A stretch of DNA of 64,000 nucleotides from Carya illinoinensis (GCF_018687715.1 NC_056762.1:42893020-42957019); one strand, 5' to 3'; shown: positions 26,601 to 39,500, counted from the stretch's first letter. The notes: generated from the letters alone by a model not told the origin. Numbers and translations: made by a program.

Positions 26601-29600
26601 TTGGGCGGAGCCTTGTTTTTCCAAATCTTTCTCCAAGGAAACTGATTATTGGACTCTAGATTGAGAGCCTTATAAAAGGAACGGACTGAAAAAATACCTT
26701 TTCTTGCTGAAGTCCACCACATGACATCCTCTTGCTGGCTATCCAGTCTTATGGAGTATATATGGCGCTGTAAAAATCTGCAATGGTACTTATCTCCCAG
26801 TCCTGAGCCGCCCTACTAAAGCTAATGTTCCAAATAATTTGTCCCCCCGATATTTCCATAACATCCGCCACTGAGGCTTCCTTTGCACTCGCCAACTGAA
26901 ATAGAGAAGGGTACACATCCTTTAGAGCCCTGTTTCCACAGTACATGTCGCTCCAGAATTTTATCCTGGACCCTGCCCCCACCTGAAGTTTAGCAAAACG
27001 GTTAAAAACCCCCCAGCCTCTTCTAATGTGTTTCCATAACCCAACTCCATAGGCGCCTCTAACTTCTTTAGTGCACCAATTCCCCCATAATCCACCATAT
27101 TTCTTCACAATAACCAACTTCCATAGAGAGTCCGGTTCCCTAACAAATCTCTATAACCATTTGCCTAATAATGTCCGATTGAATACCCTTAAATTTTGAA
27201 CCCCCAAGCCTCCCCCCGAAATAGTGCGGCACACCTGATCCCACTTGACCAAGTGGAATTTGAACTCGTCCCCCAGACCTCCCCACAAGAAACCTCGTTG
27301 GAGCTTCTCAATACAAGCTGCCACACTTGCTGGAATTGGAAATAAAGATAAAAAAATAAGCAGGTAGGTTAGATAATGTACTCTTTATCAAAGTGATCCG
27401 TCCACCTTTTGACAAGTACATTCTCTTCCACCCCGCCAAACGTAGCTCTATTTTCTCAATCACAGTATCCCACAGCGAGGAAGCCCTCGAGGCACTCCCC
27501 AATGGGAGTCCCAAGTAAGTCATAGGGAAAGATGTTTTACAGCCCATAATTCTTGCCAACTGGCGAATATTAGAAACTGTCCCAATTGGCACCAATTCAG
27601 ATTTTTCCAGGTTTACCTTCAAACCGGATACCGCCTCAAAACAAAAAAGTAAGGCCTTTAGGACTTGCACCTGACTTTGGTCCACTTTGCACATGATCAA
27701 TGTGTCATCTGCAAACAGTAAGTGAGAGATATTAAGAATACCCCTATCCGAGGTTCCGATCGGGAAACCTTCTATAAGACCATTCACCACCAATGCCGAG
27801 AGCATCCTACTGAGAGCCTCCATGACTAAGACAAACAGCAAGGGTGACAATGGGTTCCCTTGTCTCAATCCACGTGAGCTCTAAAAGAAGCCCACTGAGG
27901 CACCATTTATTAGCACAGAAAATTTTTCCGAGGATATGCACCAATGGATCCAAGCTCTCCACCTCTCCCCAAAACCACACCTCCTAAGTAAATGAAGGAG
28001 GAAATCCCAATTGACATGGTCATATGCCTTTTCCATGTCAAGTTTACACATGATTCCTGTTTTCCCAGCTTTCAGTTGACTATCAAGGCATTCATTAGCA
28101 ATTAAGATTGCATCTAGGATTTGTCTTCCCTTAACAAATGCATTTTGAGGTTGCATCACAATCTCCCCCAACACCTCACTCAATCTATTCGCAAGTACCT
28201 TAGATATTATCTTATACACCCCATTCACTAGACTAATAGGGCGAAAATTTGTAATCTCTGTCGCCCCCACCTTCTTAGGAATCAAAGCAAGGAACATGGT
28301 ATTAAGACTTTTTTCAAACTTTCCAGCCCTGGAAAATTCCTGAAAGACCTTCATAAGATCATCCTTAATCACCTCCCAACAGTCTTGAAAAAAGCCCATT
28401 GAGAAGCCATTTGGTCCTGGTGCCTTGTCCCTAGCCATTTTCCTCACGACTTCATGAACCTCTCTCTCATCGAAATCCCTTTCCAAGCGTGACACGTCGC
28501 TCACGTCAATGGTGTCAAAATCCAACCCATTCAGTGGAGGCCGCCAACCCACCTGTTCCTCTAATAAGTTCTCATAGAAATCCAAAACATGATTGTGGAT
28601 AACCTGCTCGTCTCTACACTCCACACTATCCACTTTCAGCGCCTCAATATTATTATTTCTCCTATGCGAGTTAGCAATTCTATGAAAGAAACTTGTGCTC
28701 CGATCCCCTTCCCTAACAACAGATAATTTCATGTCATGAAATGCCAAGAGATCATGGAAAAACGAATAATTAAGACCCATAGTCCAATGGACCACAATTA
28801 GCAGATCATTCGCACAAATAATCAACATTATAACACTTTTTTGCAATTTTGTTTCCTCATTCAAATGTTCTAAACAAACAAGGAATATTTATCAGAACAT
28901 TGCAAAAAGATGGTCAATAAGCTAGCTTAGCTGTGAATCTCTTGGTGTCGTATAAGAAACCTAGGACCAAATCTTATATGCACCATAAGACAATAATAAG
29001 GAGTGGGAGAGCATTGTGAAGCTTTGGGCCCATTAGCCACCAATGAACCCAAAACGAAGGGGGAGGGGATCACACAATCAATCAAGCTAGATATCTATAC
29101 ATTGTACACTAAATAGAGGCACTAGATGTGTATCCCCATCCTTCATGTTGAATGCTTACCACATAATTCAAGCATTCATGTATGATCTTTTTCTCCATGA
29201 TAAATTCTGCAGGCTGTAATTCCCTATCAATAATTAACAGCTGAGTGGCAAAAGCCATTGAAAGTAGACGTTGGTGGAAGTATAATGGATTAAGCAGATT
29301 TCTAATAGGCCAATGTTATTTATCATTTTAGCATGCCCTGAATAAGACGTTAAACATCCATTTGAACACCCACCTTGACAATAGCCAACATCTGTATCTA
29401 TCCAGGCATAAACGGCAAGAATATCCCAGAGTTTTGATAAGTTTTCTTGCTTCTCATAAAATACCAATGTCCGGTCAGTCCGAACCACATCAAGACCTGA
29501 AATTGATGTTAAGTATATAAGAAAATGAATTTACTAAATAGATCACATTTCTTTGAATTCTGACAAGGGGTTTTTAGATATCAATCTCAAGCCCAAGATG

Positions 29601-32231
29601 CTTGCATCTAACTACCCTAGAGTAACATGACATGCAGCTTTATGTTCCACGAAGATTCTATGGGTGCTGAACCCGATTTCTATGAGCAAGGTGCAAGTTA
29701 AAAATAAGTACTTCGCAGTTTACATGCTAGATTAAGTGTGATAATACTAAGGGAAACAGAGCTTTACATAAAAAATAAACGTGACTTTTGCCCTGACAGA
29801 AAAAAGTAGGCTTTCTATATAAAAGAAGCCACAAACCTATTTGATGTAGAGTAAGCATCCACTGGACTACTTTCTTATCCTTCACTTTTTCCATACCATT
29901 GGCTGTGTTTGTCCTTGAACTGTCTCTGGTTTTAAAATCAGCTCCAGCATTTTCTTGAGTGGCTATGGCCTGTCCCTTTTCTGGGGCTGTTTCTAAAAGT
30001 ACCAACGGATCTTGAATGGGTAGACCATCTTCAGTGATTACAGGTGCTGTGACAAACCTACCACTTCCAACAGCAGGAAACATTTGGCAACACTCTTTTT
30101 TCCACCGAGCATATTGTATCCTGAAGGAATTGATAGGATTTATACTTTTTTTTTTCTCCAGATAGAGCAGCAAAATTTGAAGTCTTTTTTTTTTATATAT
30201 AAGTATAAAAAAAGTAAAATTTGAAGTCAGAAAAGGATAAAATTATCATGGATAAAGAAATGACGAGATGATGATAATAATAATCGTACTGTACTGTTTT
30301 CAATTTGATTTGGTTGTTTGGGGAGAAGACAAGTTATCTTAAATATGAATTGGTGGTTATATTTTCACATGTATAGAAAGAACATATTGATCATTGAGCT
30401 TATTAAAAGACAAGGACAAGTAACTGGAGACAAATAATAGTGAGGATAATCAATCATTTGATCTCTTCAAGTAACAACAAACCTAAATCCCTGCTTAACC
30501 CTTCATATGTCATGAAAGAGGAGAAGTGTATTACCTCCGGCGTTGCCTTATCTGCTCTCGTTCATCAAATGTACTCCCAGGATCATAACAACCAAGTAGA
30601 AACTCCCATACTTCTCCTCTAATTGATGGATGGATCCCCTAATTTGGCAAATAATAGAAGAATACCATTAAATATCAGCCCTTACTAGTTGAAGTTAGTA
30701 TTCATAACATCTATCTCAGGTTAGTGTTCAGAAGTTCAAAAAGGAAGCATAATTGTCATGATGTGTAAAACTACTTGATAACTATACTAACTTCATTCGA
30801 TAGTATCTCTAGTTCTATGTTGAACTAGTAAGCCAGATTGCTGAATTCTTCATAGTCATGCGTGTGCAGCAGGATAGCAAAATATGCTAGGAGAAGCAAC
30901 GTTAAGCTTTGAGGTGTTCATATTATCCAATGCAATGATCTTTGGATCAAATGGCATCTCCGACATAACGAACTGCATTATAAGGAATTGGCTATTCTGT
31001 AAGGGTCTGTGACTCGTGTTTACAAAAAAAGTGATTTAATTCTTCAGGTCAACAGTGAAAACCAAATCATAAGAACAGAGATTTCCTGTAAATCTCAAAC
31101 TATAGATATCAATAGAACAAGACCGACAGTCATGCTGAAGTGCAATCTAATTTTCATGACATAACAATGAACTTAAACATACTTTTTGGCATGTTGTGAA
31201 CAATAAAGAGGCACTTACCCCACGATGGATTCGACTTAGAGGCTTGCATATATCCAGATATCCTTCTGGAGCAAATGCAGCATGCCATCTTCTTACACTT
31301 AAAGTTCTACCAGCCTGCATATGCAGATTACAAGTAGAAGGTTTACGATTACACATTGAAAGCACACAGACTCATTATGAATTGGTAATTTCATTCAATA
31401 TGTATTACTCTGTGTGAATTCATAAATAGGGCTTCTTCTTACATACAGCACGTATTTATGGCAGCAGGAAACGTCACTAAATTTTGGTAGGAAGCAAAGA
31501 AATAGAAAAGATGTATCCTTAGATCTCCATTGCAATCCATCACAGGGTACCAAGATCGATAGACTGGTAAATGCATGTGACAAGCTTTTTTTACTGTTCA
31601 GTTCGTACAAAGACTCTCATCCACACCATTTATATGGAAAATATAATAAAAATATAAAATATTCCCCAAACCGGAAGCAAGAAAGTTGTTCGAATGACGG
31701 CATCAACTTCTGGCCAATAATAACGATAAGGCATTAGCCTCACAAGGAAATCTCTATTTGCTTGTCAAAAGGATGGGGTTAAATGAGAAGTTTCCATAAA
31801 ATATGAGTTTTTTAATGAGAATTAAATGAGCATGAGGTCACCAACCGAACGAACCTTGATTACATTATCACACACGCCTTTAAACATAGAACTATTTACA
31901 ATCTTCGTTCTTGTTCATGAATCTCCAAATTACAGCATAATCACGCACTCCAAATTATGATCGGAATCAATATTGAAGCATATTCTTCATGGAAAAATCA
32001 ATAGCATTTACTTTTGAAAAACACATTTCACAATACATCGATTATTCAAAGAAAAATTATCCAAATCAAGATAATGGGTATCCAAAAAATTCAAAAGGTA
32101 TCTACAATACTAAAAATCAAAATCAAAAAGAATCGCTGGACCTTGATCCTGAAGTGGGTTTTGGGAACATCGGTGCACTCGGGGCGGACCTGGTAGAAAG
32201 ACTCAGCAGGAGCTCCGGGGCCCCTCCACAT
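17644..32231 (-). CDS. TBC-domain Rab GTPase-activating protein
   Basis: Eleven exons read down the minus strand: 32231-32142, 31314-31219, 30638-30535, 30120-29837, 29496-29374, 25591-25503, 21854-21749, 20518-20421, 18789-18529, 18094-18011 and 17658-17644. They give 449 residues, the length I remember for the closest Arabidopsis TBC protein. It starts [14 protein letters not shown] and runs through [21 protein letters not shown] and [25 protein letters not shown] segments. It carries both catalytic fingers: Arg in IGLDVVR (about R197) and Gln in YCQG (Q232). [14 protein letters not shown] and [20 protein letters not shown] follow, ending KKT. TBC proteins accelerate GTP hydrolysis by Rab GTPases in membrane traffic. 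Introns total over 13 kb and hold several transposons, but phase is intact through all exons, so the gene looks functional. Confidence 0.93.
21060..21520 (+). mobile_element. LINE 3' remnant, TBC intron 7
   Basis: On the plus strand the segment near 21170-21240 reads [18 protein letters not shown], like the end of the plant LINE zf-RVT region (W..RERN..TF). It ends near 21513 in CTTATCAAAAA, the tail shared by local LINEs. Frames are broken; the 5' boundary is uncertain. Confidence 0.5.
22020..22130 (+). mobile_element. SINE-like sequence
   Basis: GGTTCGAATCC at about 22037-22047 matches the Pol III B-box consensus of tRNA-derived SINEs. The sequence ends in CTTATCAAAAAA, like the local LINE 3' end, as expected for a SINE mobilised by those LINEs. 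No clear A-box or TSD was found. Confidence 0.45.
22913..24799 (-). mobile_element. LINE fragment (zf-RVT part), split by copia fragment
   Basis: The minus strand encodes the plant LINE C-terminal region: [10 protein letters not shown] (24640-24560), then, beyond the copia insert, [25 protein letters not shown] and [11 protein letters not shown] between about 23560 and 23200, with stops and frameshifts. The 3' end near 22920 is a short A run preceded by ACCTATC. Candidate TSDs are TAAAATCAGTAT (22899-22910) and TAAAATCAATAT (24800-24811), 11 of 12 identical. It is a pseudogene nested in the hAT-like element. Confidence 0.7.
23629..24246 (+). mobile_element. Ty1/copia fragment: RNase H end, PPT, short LTR piece
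   Basis: From about 23647 the plus strand encodes the classic copia RNase H end: [59 protein letters not shown]. Then come the polypurine tract AGGGGGAG (24111-24118) and TGTTAGAG, which looks like an LTR start at 24119; the LTR piece runs about 128 bp to ...ACA at 24246. Upstream coding DNA and the 5' LTR are missing. TAGTAGCTCGGTCTAGTG occurs both at the left edge (23629-23646) and inside RNase H (23746-23763), a sign of rearrangement. It interrupts the LINE fragment. Confidence 0.8.
25124..25340. other. Promoter-like GC island within TBC intron 5
   Basis: TATATAAG just after the hAT TSD is followed by GC-richer DNA with CCTCCCCGGGGGAGG (25277-25291) and GACGAGCGCGG. The region differs from the AT-rich intron around it. 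I recognise no gene; an LTR/leader remnant or a non-coding RNA are possible. Confidence 0.3.
26066..28711 (-). mobile_element. L1-type LINE, 5'-truncated, 18-bp TSD
   Basis: CCTAACAACAGATAATTT occurs at 26048-26065 and 28712-28729, a perfect 18-bp TSD. The insert (2.65 kb) is on the minus strand, the same orientation as the host gene, and ends in an A run (T run at 26063-26073 on plus). It starts within ORF2 ([15 protein letters not shown]), then reverse transcriptase with [63 protein letters not shown] and the catalytic FADD (about 27700), then the zf-RVT part with [19 protein letters not shown] (about 26480). It is dead: an in-frame stop near 27880, a frameshift near 27350 at a T run, and further breaks. 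Confidence 0.92.
30185..30215 (-). mobile_element. 31-bp micro retro-insertion, TBC intron 3
   Basis: An insert of poly(T) then ATATATAAGT lies between perfect copies of AAAATTTGAAGTC at 30172-30184 and 30216-30228. Confidence 0.55.
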
Positions 32232-32579
32232 TTCCAGTAACACCCAAAAAGAAGAAGCAGAAACTCAAAAGAACTCTCTTTGCCTTCGAAACCAAGAAAT
32301 AGCAACCACCACCAAACCCAGAAGCTGAACCCTTCAAAAACCAAAGGAAAACCCAGAAAAGTTATATTTCTCCCAGGCTCATGGGCGGAAGGTTCAAAGG
32401 GGACCCAATCCGGAGCTGGGCAAGTCCAGCTCGAAAAGACAAAATCAAAGCCAAAAATAATAAAAAGAGAAGAAAGAACGAAAAAGTGGACAAAATCGTT
32501 TTGGTTTTTACTTTTCACTTTTTCCCTTTAAATTTGGAGTTGTGGGGGCAGTAAGCAGTTGGCAACTTGGCGGTGGTTT

Positions 32580-34810
32580 GAGACATGGACACGGTCACGT
32601 TGTATTACTCTGTCAAAGTAGGATGGTTTCATGAGGTGGTTGCCCACCTCACAGACAGTAATGACGGCCGTTTAATGCGTTCTTTCAACGTTCCTCTAGT
32701 TTCGAACATTTCCGGGAAACTTAGAAAATGAGAGAATATAAATTTATAAATAATAGTTAAATGGTTTGTAAATATTAATAAAATAATTTAAATTATCAAG
32801 TTTTATTAAATTTTAAAAAATGAGATAAAAAAAATTGAACAAATATTATTGTAGATACTTCTCACCGCCAGCAAACTGAATAATAATAAAGGAAAATGAT
32901 GTTGAAAAATATCAAAATAAATATATTATAAAGTTAAAATATTATATAATATTTTAATAAAATATTTTGTTTTAAGATTTAAAAATATTTTAATTATTTG
33001 TATTTTTAAAAAGTTGTGATGAGTAAATAAAAAAATTAAAAATTAAAAATTAATAAATATTTATATTTAAATAATATTTTAAAAATAATAAGATAAAATG
33101 AGATCAAACATGATTCGAAACAATTCCTAAGGTCTAATTATTTATGAAGGAAAGAAAAAAGAAACCAATTGTATTTGCGTTTTCAATATAGTTGAAATTT
33201 CTTTTTTCTGGTTTATCATATATAAAGAGGTTCTTAAATATCAATTGAGATTGATGCATTTAACTCGAGTTTGATTGGATGGCGGAGGAAGAAAGCGAAA
33301 CTCACGTGGGGCCAATGATCGATCATTGACCTTGATTAATAAGTTGGAATGAAAAATGATAAATATATATAATTTTTTATAGAGAAATTTTATTTGCAGT
33401 CTTTAAATAGAAATTATATATACAAGCTTTTTATTAAATAAGAAAAAATATTATTTTAAGAGGGATATTTTAGTAATTTTAAAAAATTTTAAATATAAAA
33501 TTATAAATACTTACATTATAATCCTCAAATGATGACTGTACGTAACATTATTTTTTTATAACGTATTAGTATATTACATAACTATATTTAAAATTAAGGG
33601 TATTTTTATAAAATTACTTATAAAAGTAATACCACTTTATAAAAATATCCTCACTTTAAATAATGTATTATGAAATATATTATAAAATGTGTTGTGTGGA
33701 TATCATTACTCGCAGAAATAACAAAAGAAAAGAGACCCTTGGCATTAATATTAAGAGAATAAAAGGATAGATCAGTAGTCTGTCAATAAAATTTTAAGTT
33801 TTATTTAATAATTTTACTATTTTTAAATTATTTTATTATTATTAACAAACAGATTATTATTATTTATAAAACATTTAAAACTATTTCTTTACTATTCATA
33901 AACAAATTTATTACTATTTACATATAATCTTATATATTCTTAACATCTAAATGAATTTCAAAATTTATGTTTTAGATAAATACAAGTGCCTGGTAGATTG
34001 AAGCCCATCAATGATATATAAAGGGCCTCTAATCGAAGCCCATAGATGATATATGATTTCTGCTATTTTTTTTTTTTTCTTTATCATGAGTTAAGACTGG
34101 CCCATTTGGATGCATAAAATATTTTATTAATATATTTCAATATATCAATGATATATTATTTTTTAATATAGTTTGTTTTAAAATTTGCAAAATTATATTA
34201 ATATTTATATTTTATTTAGGAATTTGAAAATATTATAATAATTAAATAAAGATTAGATGAAAAAGTTAAAATATTTAAATTAAAAGTGTTTTTCATTTAA
34301 GTAATATTTAAAATTAAAATATTTGAAAATACTTTAGAACAGTTATATTATTAAACGGACCCTATTTCTACATGCATATTTGTAGCTCTCACGATGAGAG
34401 TGATGATGCCAAGACAGGTTATTGTTGCGTGGATATCATTCTTCAAAGGAAATGTTAATCTTAACCGAGTGCACAAGACATGAATATTCCTGATAATGGT
34501 CAAGCAAAGTATAAATCCATACACCCAAGTTATTAATATTATTATTTTTTTTTTTAAAAGTGCCTGAGAACCATGCATAAAGGTGCACATATGCCCTGCA
34601 CCAGAAGTTAAGAAATTCCAAGCAATGAGAATATGAAAAAGTTACAAAAGCTTCCCTGCCACAGTTTCTAAACTTTGGCCTACAAAAACCCCCCATCAAC
34701 AAGCCATTCTCATCATCCACTTATCTCTCCCCAAGTTCAAGAGATTTCCGATTTCCCTTTTTTGGGAGGAAAAAGAAAAACTAATTTAAAGGCATTTTTT
34801 CCCTTTTACA
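32580..34810. other. Intergenic between divergent TBC and ENODL genes
   Basis: It contains the TBC 5'UTR and promoter (to about 32600), then AT-rich DNA. Segments at 32930-33115 and 34095-34360 look like old MITE copies (AATAAGATAAAATGAGAT; GGCCCATTTGG ... AAACGGACC). GAAGCCCATCAATGATATAT and GAAGCCCATAGATGATATAT near 34000-34055 are a short direct repeat. No gene is seen. Confidence 0.5.
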
Positions 34811-35277
34811 ATGGCTACTAAGATCATTTTTCTGTCAAATCGCCAAAAGAAAACATTGCATTCAGTGTGGCTCGTTTGTGTCATGCTGTTGATGCATGAG
34901 GGAGGTGCTACTGAGTTTAAAATTGGAGGCTCTAAGGGCTGGACTGTTCCATCGGAGGAAGTCCACTACAATCAATGGGCAGAAAATCAAAGGTTTCAAA
35001 TCGGAGACTCCCTGGGTAAGTTTTTGTTCTTTTTTTATTATTATTATTATTTTTTAATGGGCTAAGTAGATACTTTTATTTATTTTTTTCAATTTAAAAA
35101 TATTGCTACAAACCTTTGAGAACTGGCAAGTAATAAAAATACATCATTCTCATAATCAATACGTGCTTTCCATTACACAATGGGCAGCATCCAACAACTT
35201 GTATGGTAGCATATTCTTGATCAAAATTCTACAATGTCTTCCGGAAAATCCACCTATCTAGTTTCTGTTTTACTTGC

Positions 35278-35310
<33 letters not shown>

Positions 35311-35874
35311 CTTTCAGACTTTATGTACTAAGGACAGTTTATTTATGAAACTGCTCTTTTGAGGGAAAAAAAGAACAACAAATGTAGCATTTGATCTATC
35401 CTCGTAAATAACTTGCATGAGTTCTACTTTACTGTTTTACATTTTGCAGTGTTCGTCTATCCACCCGACCAAGACTCAGTGCTTCGTGTAACCCAGGAAA
35501 ACTACAACAATTGCAATACTGAAGCTCCCATCGAGAAATTCTCCGATGGCCATACTGTCTACAACCTAAGTCAATCTGGATCTTTCTACTTCATAAGTGG
35601 CAACAAAAACAACTGTATCAAAAATGAAAAGTTGGTAGTGGTTGTGTTGGCAGATAGAAGCAACGCAACAGGCATAGAATCTCCTCCACCTCCAAACTCA
35701 ACAGAGATAACTCCAGCTCCCGCACCTGCCAGTGGAGAGTCTCCACCGCCACCGCCTGAAAGTGAACCATCTCCTCCTCCCCCTTCTCCCAGTGGAGCTT
35801 CTTCGGTCTCGATAATCGGCTCTATTAGTTCCCTTGGAGTGTTCATTGCTGCATCTCTTGTTCTACTATTTTAA
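34811..35874 (+). CDS. Early nodulin-like protein (phytocyanin, GPI-type)
   Basis: Two exons, 34811-35015 and 35450-35874, encode 209 residues. It has a signal peptide (about residues 1-35, hydrophobic VWLVCVMLLM), a plastocyanin-like domain (EFKIGGSKGWTVP, HYNQWAENQRFQIGDSLVFVYPPDQDSVLRV, CNTEAPIEKFSDGHTVYNL, FYFISGNKNNC), a Pro-rich arabinogalactan-like stretch (PPPP, PAPAPASGESPP) and a hydrophobic tail (LGVFIAASLVLLF) suggesting a GPI anchor. The two Cys that form the fold's disulfide are kept, but the His and Met/Gln copper ligands of true phytocyanins are absent (DSV for HNV; NKNNC for GHC), as in ENODLs. It is likely extracellular at the plasma membrane; its binding role is unknown. 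Confidence 0.94.
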
Positions 35875-36524
35875 TCATTGATGCGTTTGTGTTTGCATCA
35901 TTGAGTTTGAATCTTTTTCTTTTTTTAAGTCGCCACTAATTTTCGTACGGACCTTATGCTCTGTGGTTTCAACTGGTTTCAAAGGTGGAATGGCTTGTTA
36001 CACAGTTGAGCAATAAGCTGATATTGGCATGCTATTTAGTGTGCTCATTTTTTTATTTTTTAAAAAAAAAACAACTGTACTTAAGCAAAGAAATAAAATG
36101 GATTTTTATACTGTGTGCAGGTGATGTTTAGTCCAACATAACCTTGTTTTCTTTCGGTTTTTAAATCAAAATTTTTTTTTGTTCTTTGTTTTATTCTTTA
36201 GGTGATGAGAATTAGGAATCTTGATTTTCACAGTCTAGACTATCCAATTATTTATTTGATTGGGGGGAAAGAAAGCAACAAGAAAAAATAATGAGGCTCA
36301 ACATTTCAAGCAACCATTTTTTTTTTATAAGTAACATTTCAAGCAACCATAAAGCTCAGATTCCTTTTTCCAAATCATTTCATGTTATGGCAACTACAAT
36401 AACTAACAGCTTTCAAGCTCCACTGCATATATATAAAGGAATAATTTGCAATTGGTCCTCACTAGTAAGTGGGAGTCTTGGATAAATCAGAATTTCTCAC
36501 AGGCATAAAAATTTGACCTATCTA
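35875..36524. other. Intergenic, ENODL and PDIL5-4 3' ends
   Basis: Convergent 3' ends share this 650-bp gap, which holds probable UTRs and the micro-insertion at 36318-36332. No gene is seen. Confidence 0.6.
36318..36332 (-). mobile_element. 15-bp micro retro-insertion with 18-bp TSD
   Basis: A T run plus ATAAGT lies between two perfect copies of AACATTTCAAGCAACCAT, at 36300-36317 and 36333-36350. On the minus strand it reads ACTTAT plus poly(A), the last bases of the local LINE tail. Confidence 0.65.
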
Positions 36525-39500
36525 TCAAAAATTTTTTCCTAACTCTACCTTCTTCATTAGTTTAATGGTGTTGTACAGAATTGAATCCAAGATTCCGGCA
36601 ACCTGAAACGCAAATGAAGTACAGTCAACAATAGCAGCCATTTTTGTTTTTTGGGTGATAACCATCATTGAGATGTGGGCATTAAAAAAACAAGCAACGG
36701 ATACCAACCGTGAAAACACCACCGATGATTGCACACACATTGGTGATAAAATGTGAAAAGGACTTTGGATTCTCAGTTATTAAAACCTGACAGAAAGGAT
36801 AAAGAAGACAAAATGGAAAATCAGAAGCAGGGATTAAAATCTTAATACATGAAAGCCTATAGTTTGATACTAAACCTGCATTGGAGAAAGCTCAAAATGG
36901 AATTTTGCAACGGGTATGTATACGCTCTGCGCCAAGCTGCTGTGGGCTGTGTACTCGTACTCCTCAATTAATTTATGGGATCCCCTTATCATCACCTCCG
37001 TTTTGACTACTTGAAGATAATGCTCTATCTGCAAACGAAATCATTTGATAAATATGCATCTATATAGAGTTTGAACATCACAACATTCTCCACATTTATA
37101 GCTCATACAGTTCATTAAACATTTTATCCACTTGTAGGCCAAAAAAAAGGATGTTTTGATGATCAGAGACAGAAAGTATTTATAGTAAGGTAACTTCTAC
37201 TAGATGAGAGCCAATAAGTATTTCGAATTATATATGTAGATCAAACTGATTCAAACTGGTTACAGTCCTAGAAAACATTGTAACTTCAATGTTAATTTAA
37301 ACAAGGGGTCCAAACCATCTTCATCCACCAACTTCCACATAACTGATATGTACAATATATTGGAAATTCTAAATTTTATGTTATCGGTGCTTGGCATATA
37401 TATATATATAACTTTTTTTCACAAGTAAAAATTTATTGCCATCAATGTGCTTAGCATATTCTTCAAATTTATGCCTACCACGACCGCAAGACAATGCGGA
37501 TCTATTTTACATGATCAAATGAAATAATTATCCACTAATTTTGGGCATGTGAAGAACATTAGAGAAACAAAGATGAAATAAATAAGATGGAAGGATCGGA
37601 TAAACTTAAAAAACTTACAGTAACATTTGCACCTAAATCGCGATGATTAATAAATGATCGCCCGTTCAACCTGTCATGACTTCCACCAAGATAAGGTATA
37701 AGGCGCTTCACATCACTCATCACCCTAGGCGCTATCTTCCGACCAAACGAAAGATGGTTTACGACATGTGACATATTCATTTGAGTAGTATCAAAGGAAT
37801 GGGCTCCAGAATGAGCTGAGATGATAAGGTTTCCAGGAACCTGCAGAGAACGATACAGCTTTTTGTTTGAAACTTAACATTGAAGAGAAAAGCAAAGTAT
37901 TCCCTTCAGGCACAATTTACAGGTTAAAGAAATTGCCAACATATTGTGAGAATGTAAAAAGAGACCCTGTATCACCAATGTTATTGCTTGTGAGTGTTCT
38001 TGCCAACAACAGTTGTTTATAGAGCAATTACAAGAATGTAAAGCTCTGGAAGCAACAAAAGAGCTTTCTGGGAATAACATTTCCCTCACAGTTACGTGTA
38101 AAGTATACAAGAAATACCAACTCCACTTTATAGGACTTACCCTTTTCACACGCACGTGCCCTTCAATTCTGCATCCTCCTGCTGATGGTGCTGGCCTTTT
38201 GATATTCTCTGTTGTATTTTCAGACTTACCCTCCAAAGCTAGCTTCTGAGACTCCAATGGAATAGGTGCAGCCAAAGCTTCCATTGTCTGCAAGGGAGGA
38301 AACTTAGCATCAGGCCTTGTTGCACCCTTAATGGGTATTAACTGCAGGAAAGTTGGTTTAAACTCCTTGAATCATACTTTAATCAAGCTATCTGCATCTC
38401 GATCTCCATAATAAGATTCATGGTCATGGTGTCCATGGTTATCCCTGTAACAAAAAAAAATCAAATAACAGGGAAGCAAGAATTGCAGAAGACAGGTAGT
38501 TGTAGGTAGAACAACTCCACCCACCCCCCCAAAACAAGCAAACAAAAAAAAAAAGGAAAAAAAAAAAGAGAGAGAAAATGAAAGAAAGAAAGAAAGAAAA
38601 ATGAAAAGGTACACAATCTTTTATTACTGCTGTTTTTTCTTTCATTGGTAAAGTTAAATAACATGCTATGATCATTGTTTTTCTCATTGCAAAGCTAAAC
38701 AATCTCCAACCCGTTTTTATTTTAGGAGGAAGATGCAGTGATGATCAATTCATTAAGAGTTCTGCTATATACAATCACTTTTGTGTACTCCTTACGAACT
38801 CCACTGATGTGATTGACCAAAACAGTTATTTTATATTAAAAAAAGTGATGCAGCCAATCACATTAGTGGAGTACGCAAAAGTGACTGCACATAGAGTTTT
38901 TGTTTTATTAATTTCACTCATAATGGACGTAGATATGAAGCAGATGAAAGCACATGGAGTAAAATGGGCAAAGTTATTCAAGCTATAAAAATCACTGAAC
39001 ATCAGTTGAGAATGCTGGACACAAAACAAAAAAAATAAACTATTTACCTAACATCACTTCCTTTCCGAAAAATACGAATAGATGGATACCCCTGTATGTG
39101 GTTCCTGAACAATGAAAGTGAAGTTAGCAAAAAGATGATAACAGACAAACTATTCGAAGGAAAAGACAGAAGTAAACATAGTTTTATTCTAATGTGGCAC
39201 TGTGAACAGCAGGAGTATTTGGAAGTCACCACTTTGTTTTTTGAAGTATAGAAATCACCACTATACTTACATTGGAGATACAAGGAAAAACTCTCCATCT
39301 TACTACAATTAACCTAGAAAACCTATGAGACGATCACAACTGAAGTTGCCATGTCTCTGTGCACGTTGTGCTCATGGTACTTAAGATAAGGTACTAGAGG
39401 GAAACATAAAGGGCACAAAAATATGGGATCACTAAAACCAAAAGCAATCAAGACCTATGAATTCTTTTTTTTAGGTAAGACCAATGAAAATTAAGCAATT

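Noticed and set aside
28730..28864. Apparent N-terminus (MNEETKLQK...) joined to LINE ORF2
   Set aside because: The sequence lies outside the 18-bp TSD at 28712-28729; it is host intron read through by chance.
32123..32518. 131-codon minus-strand frame over the TBC first exon
   Set aside because: It is a shadow frame; the true exon 1 (MWRGPGAP...) is in another frame and splices in phase to exon 2.
38372..38702. Phe/Ser-rich minus-strand frames near PDIL exon 10
   Set aside because: They are translations of a polypurine AAG/GAAA tract in the intron; the real exon is 38444-38378.
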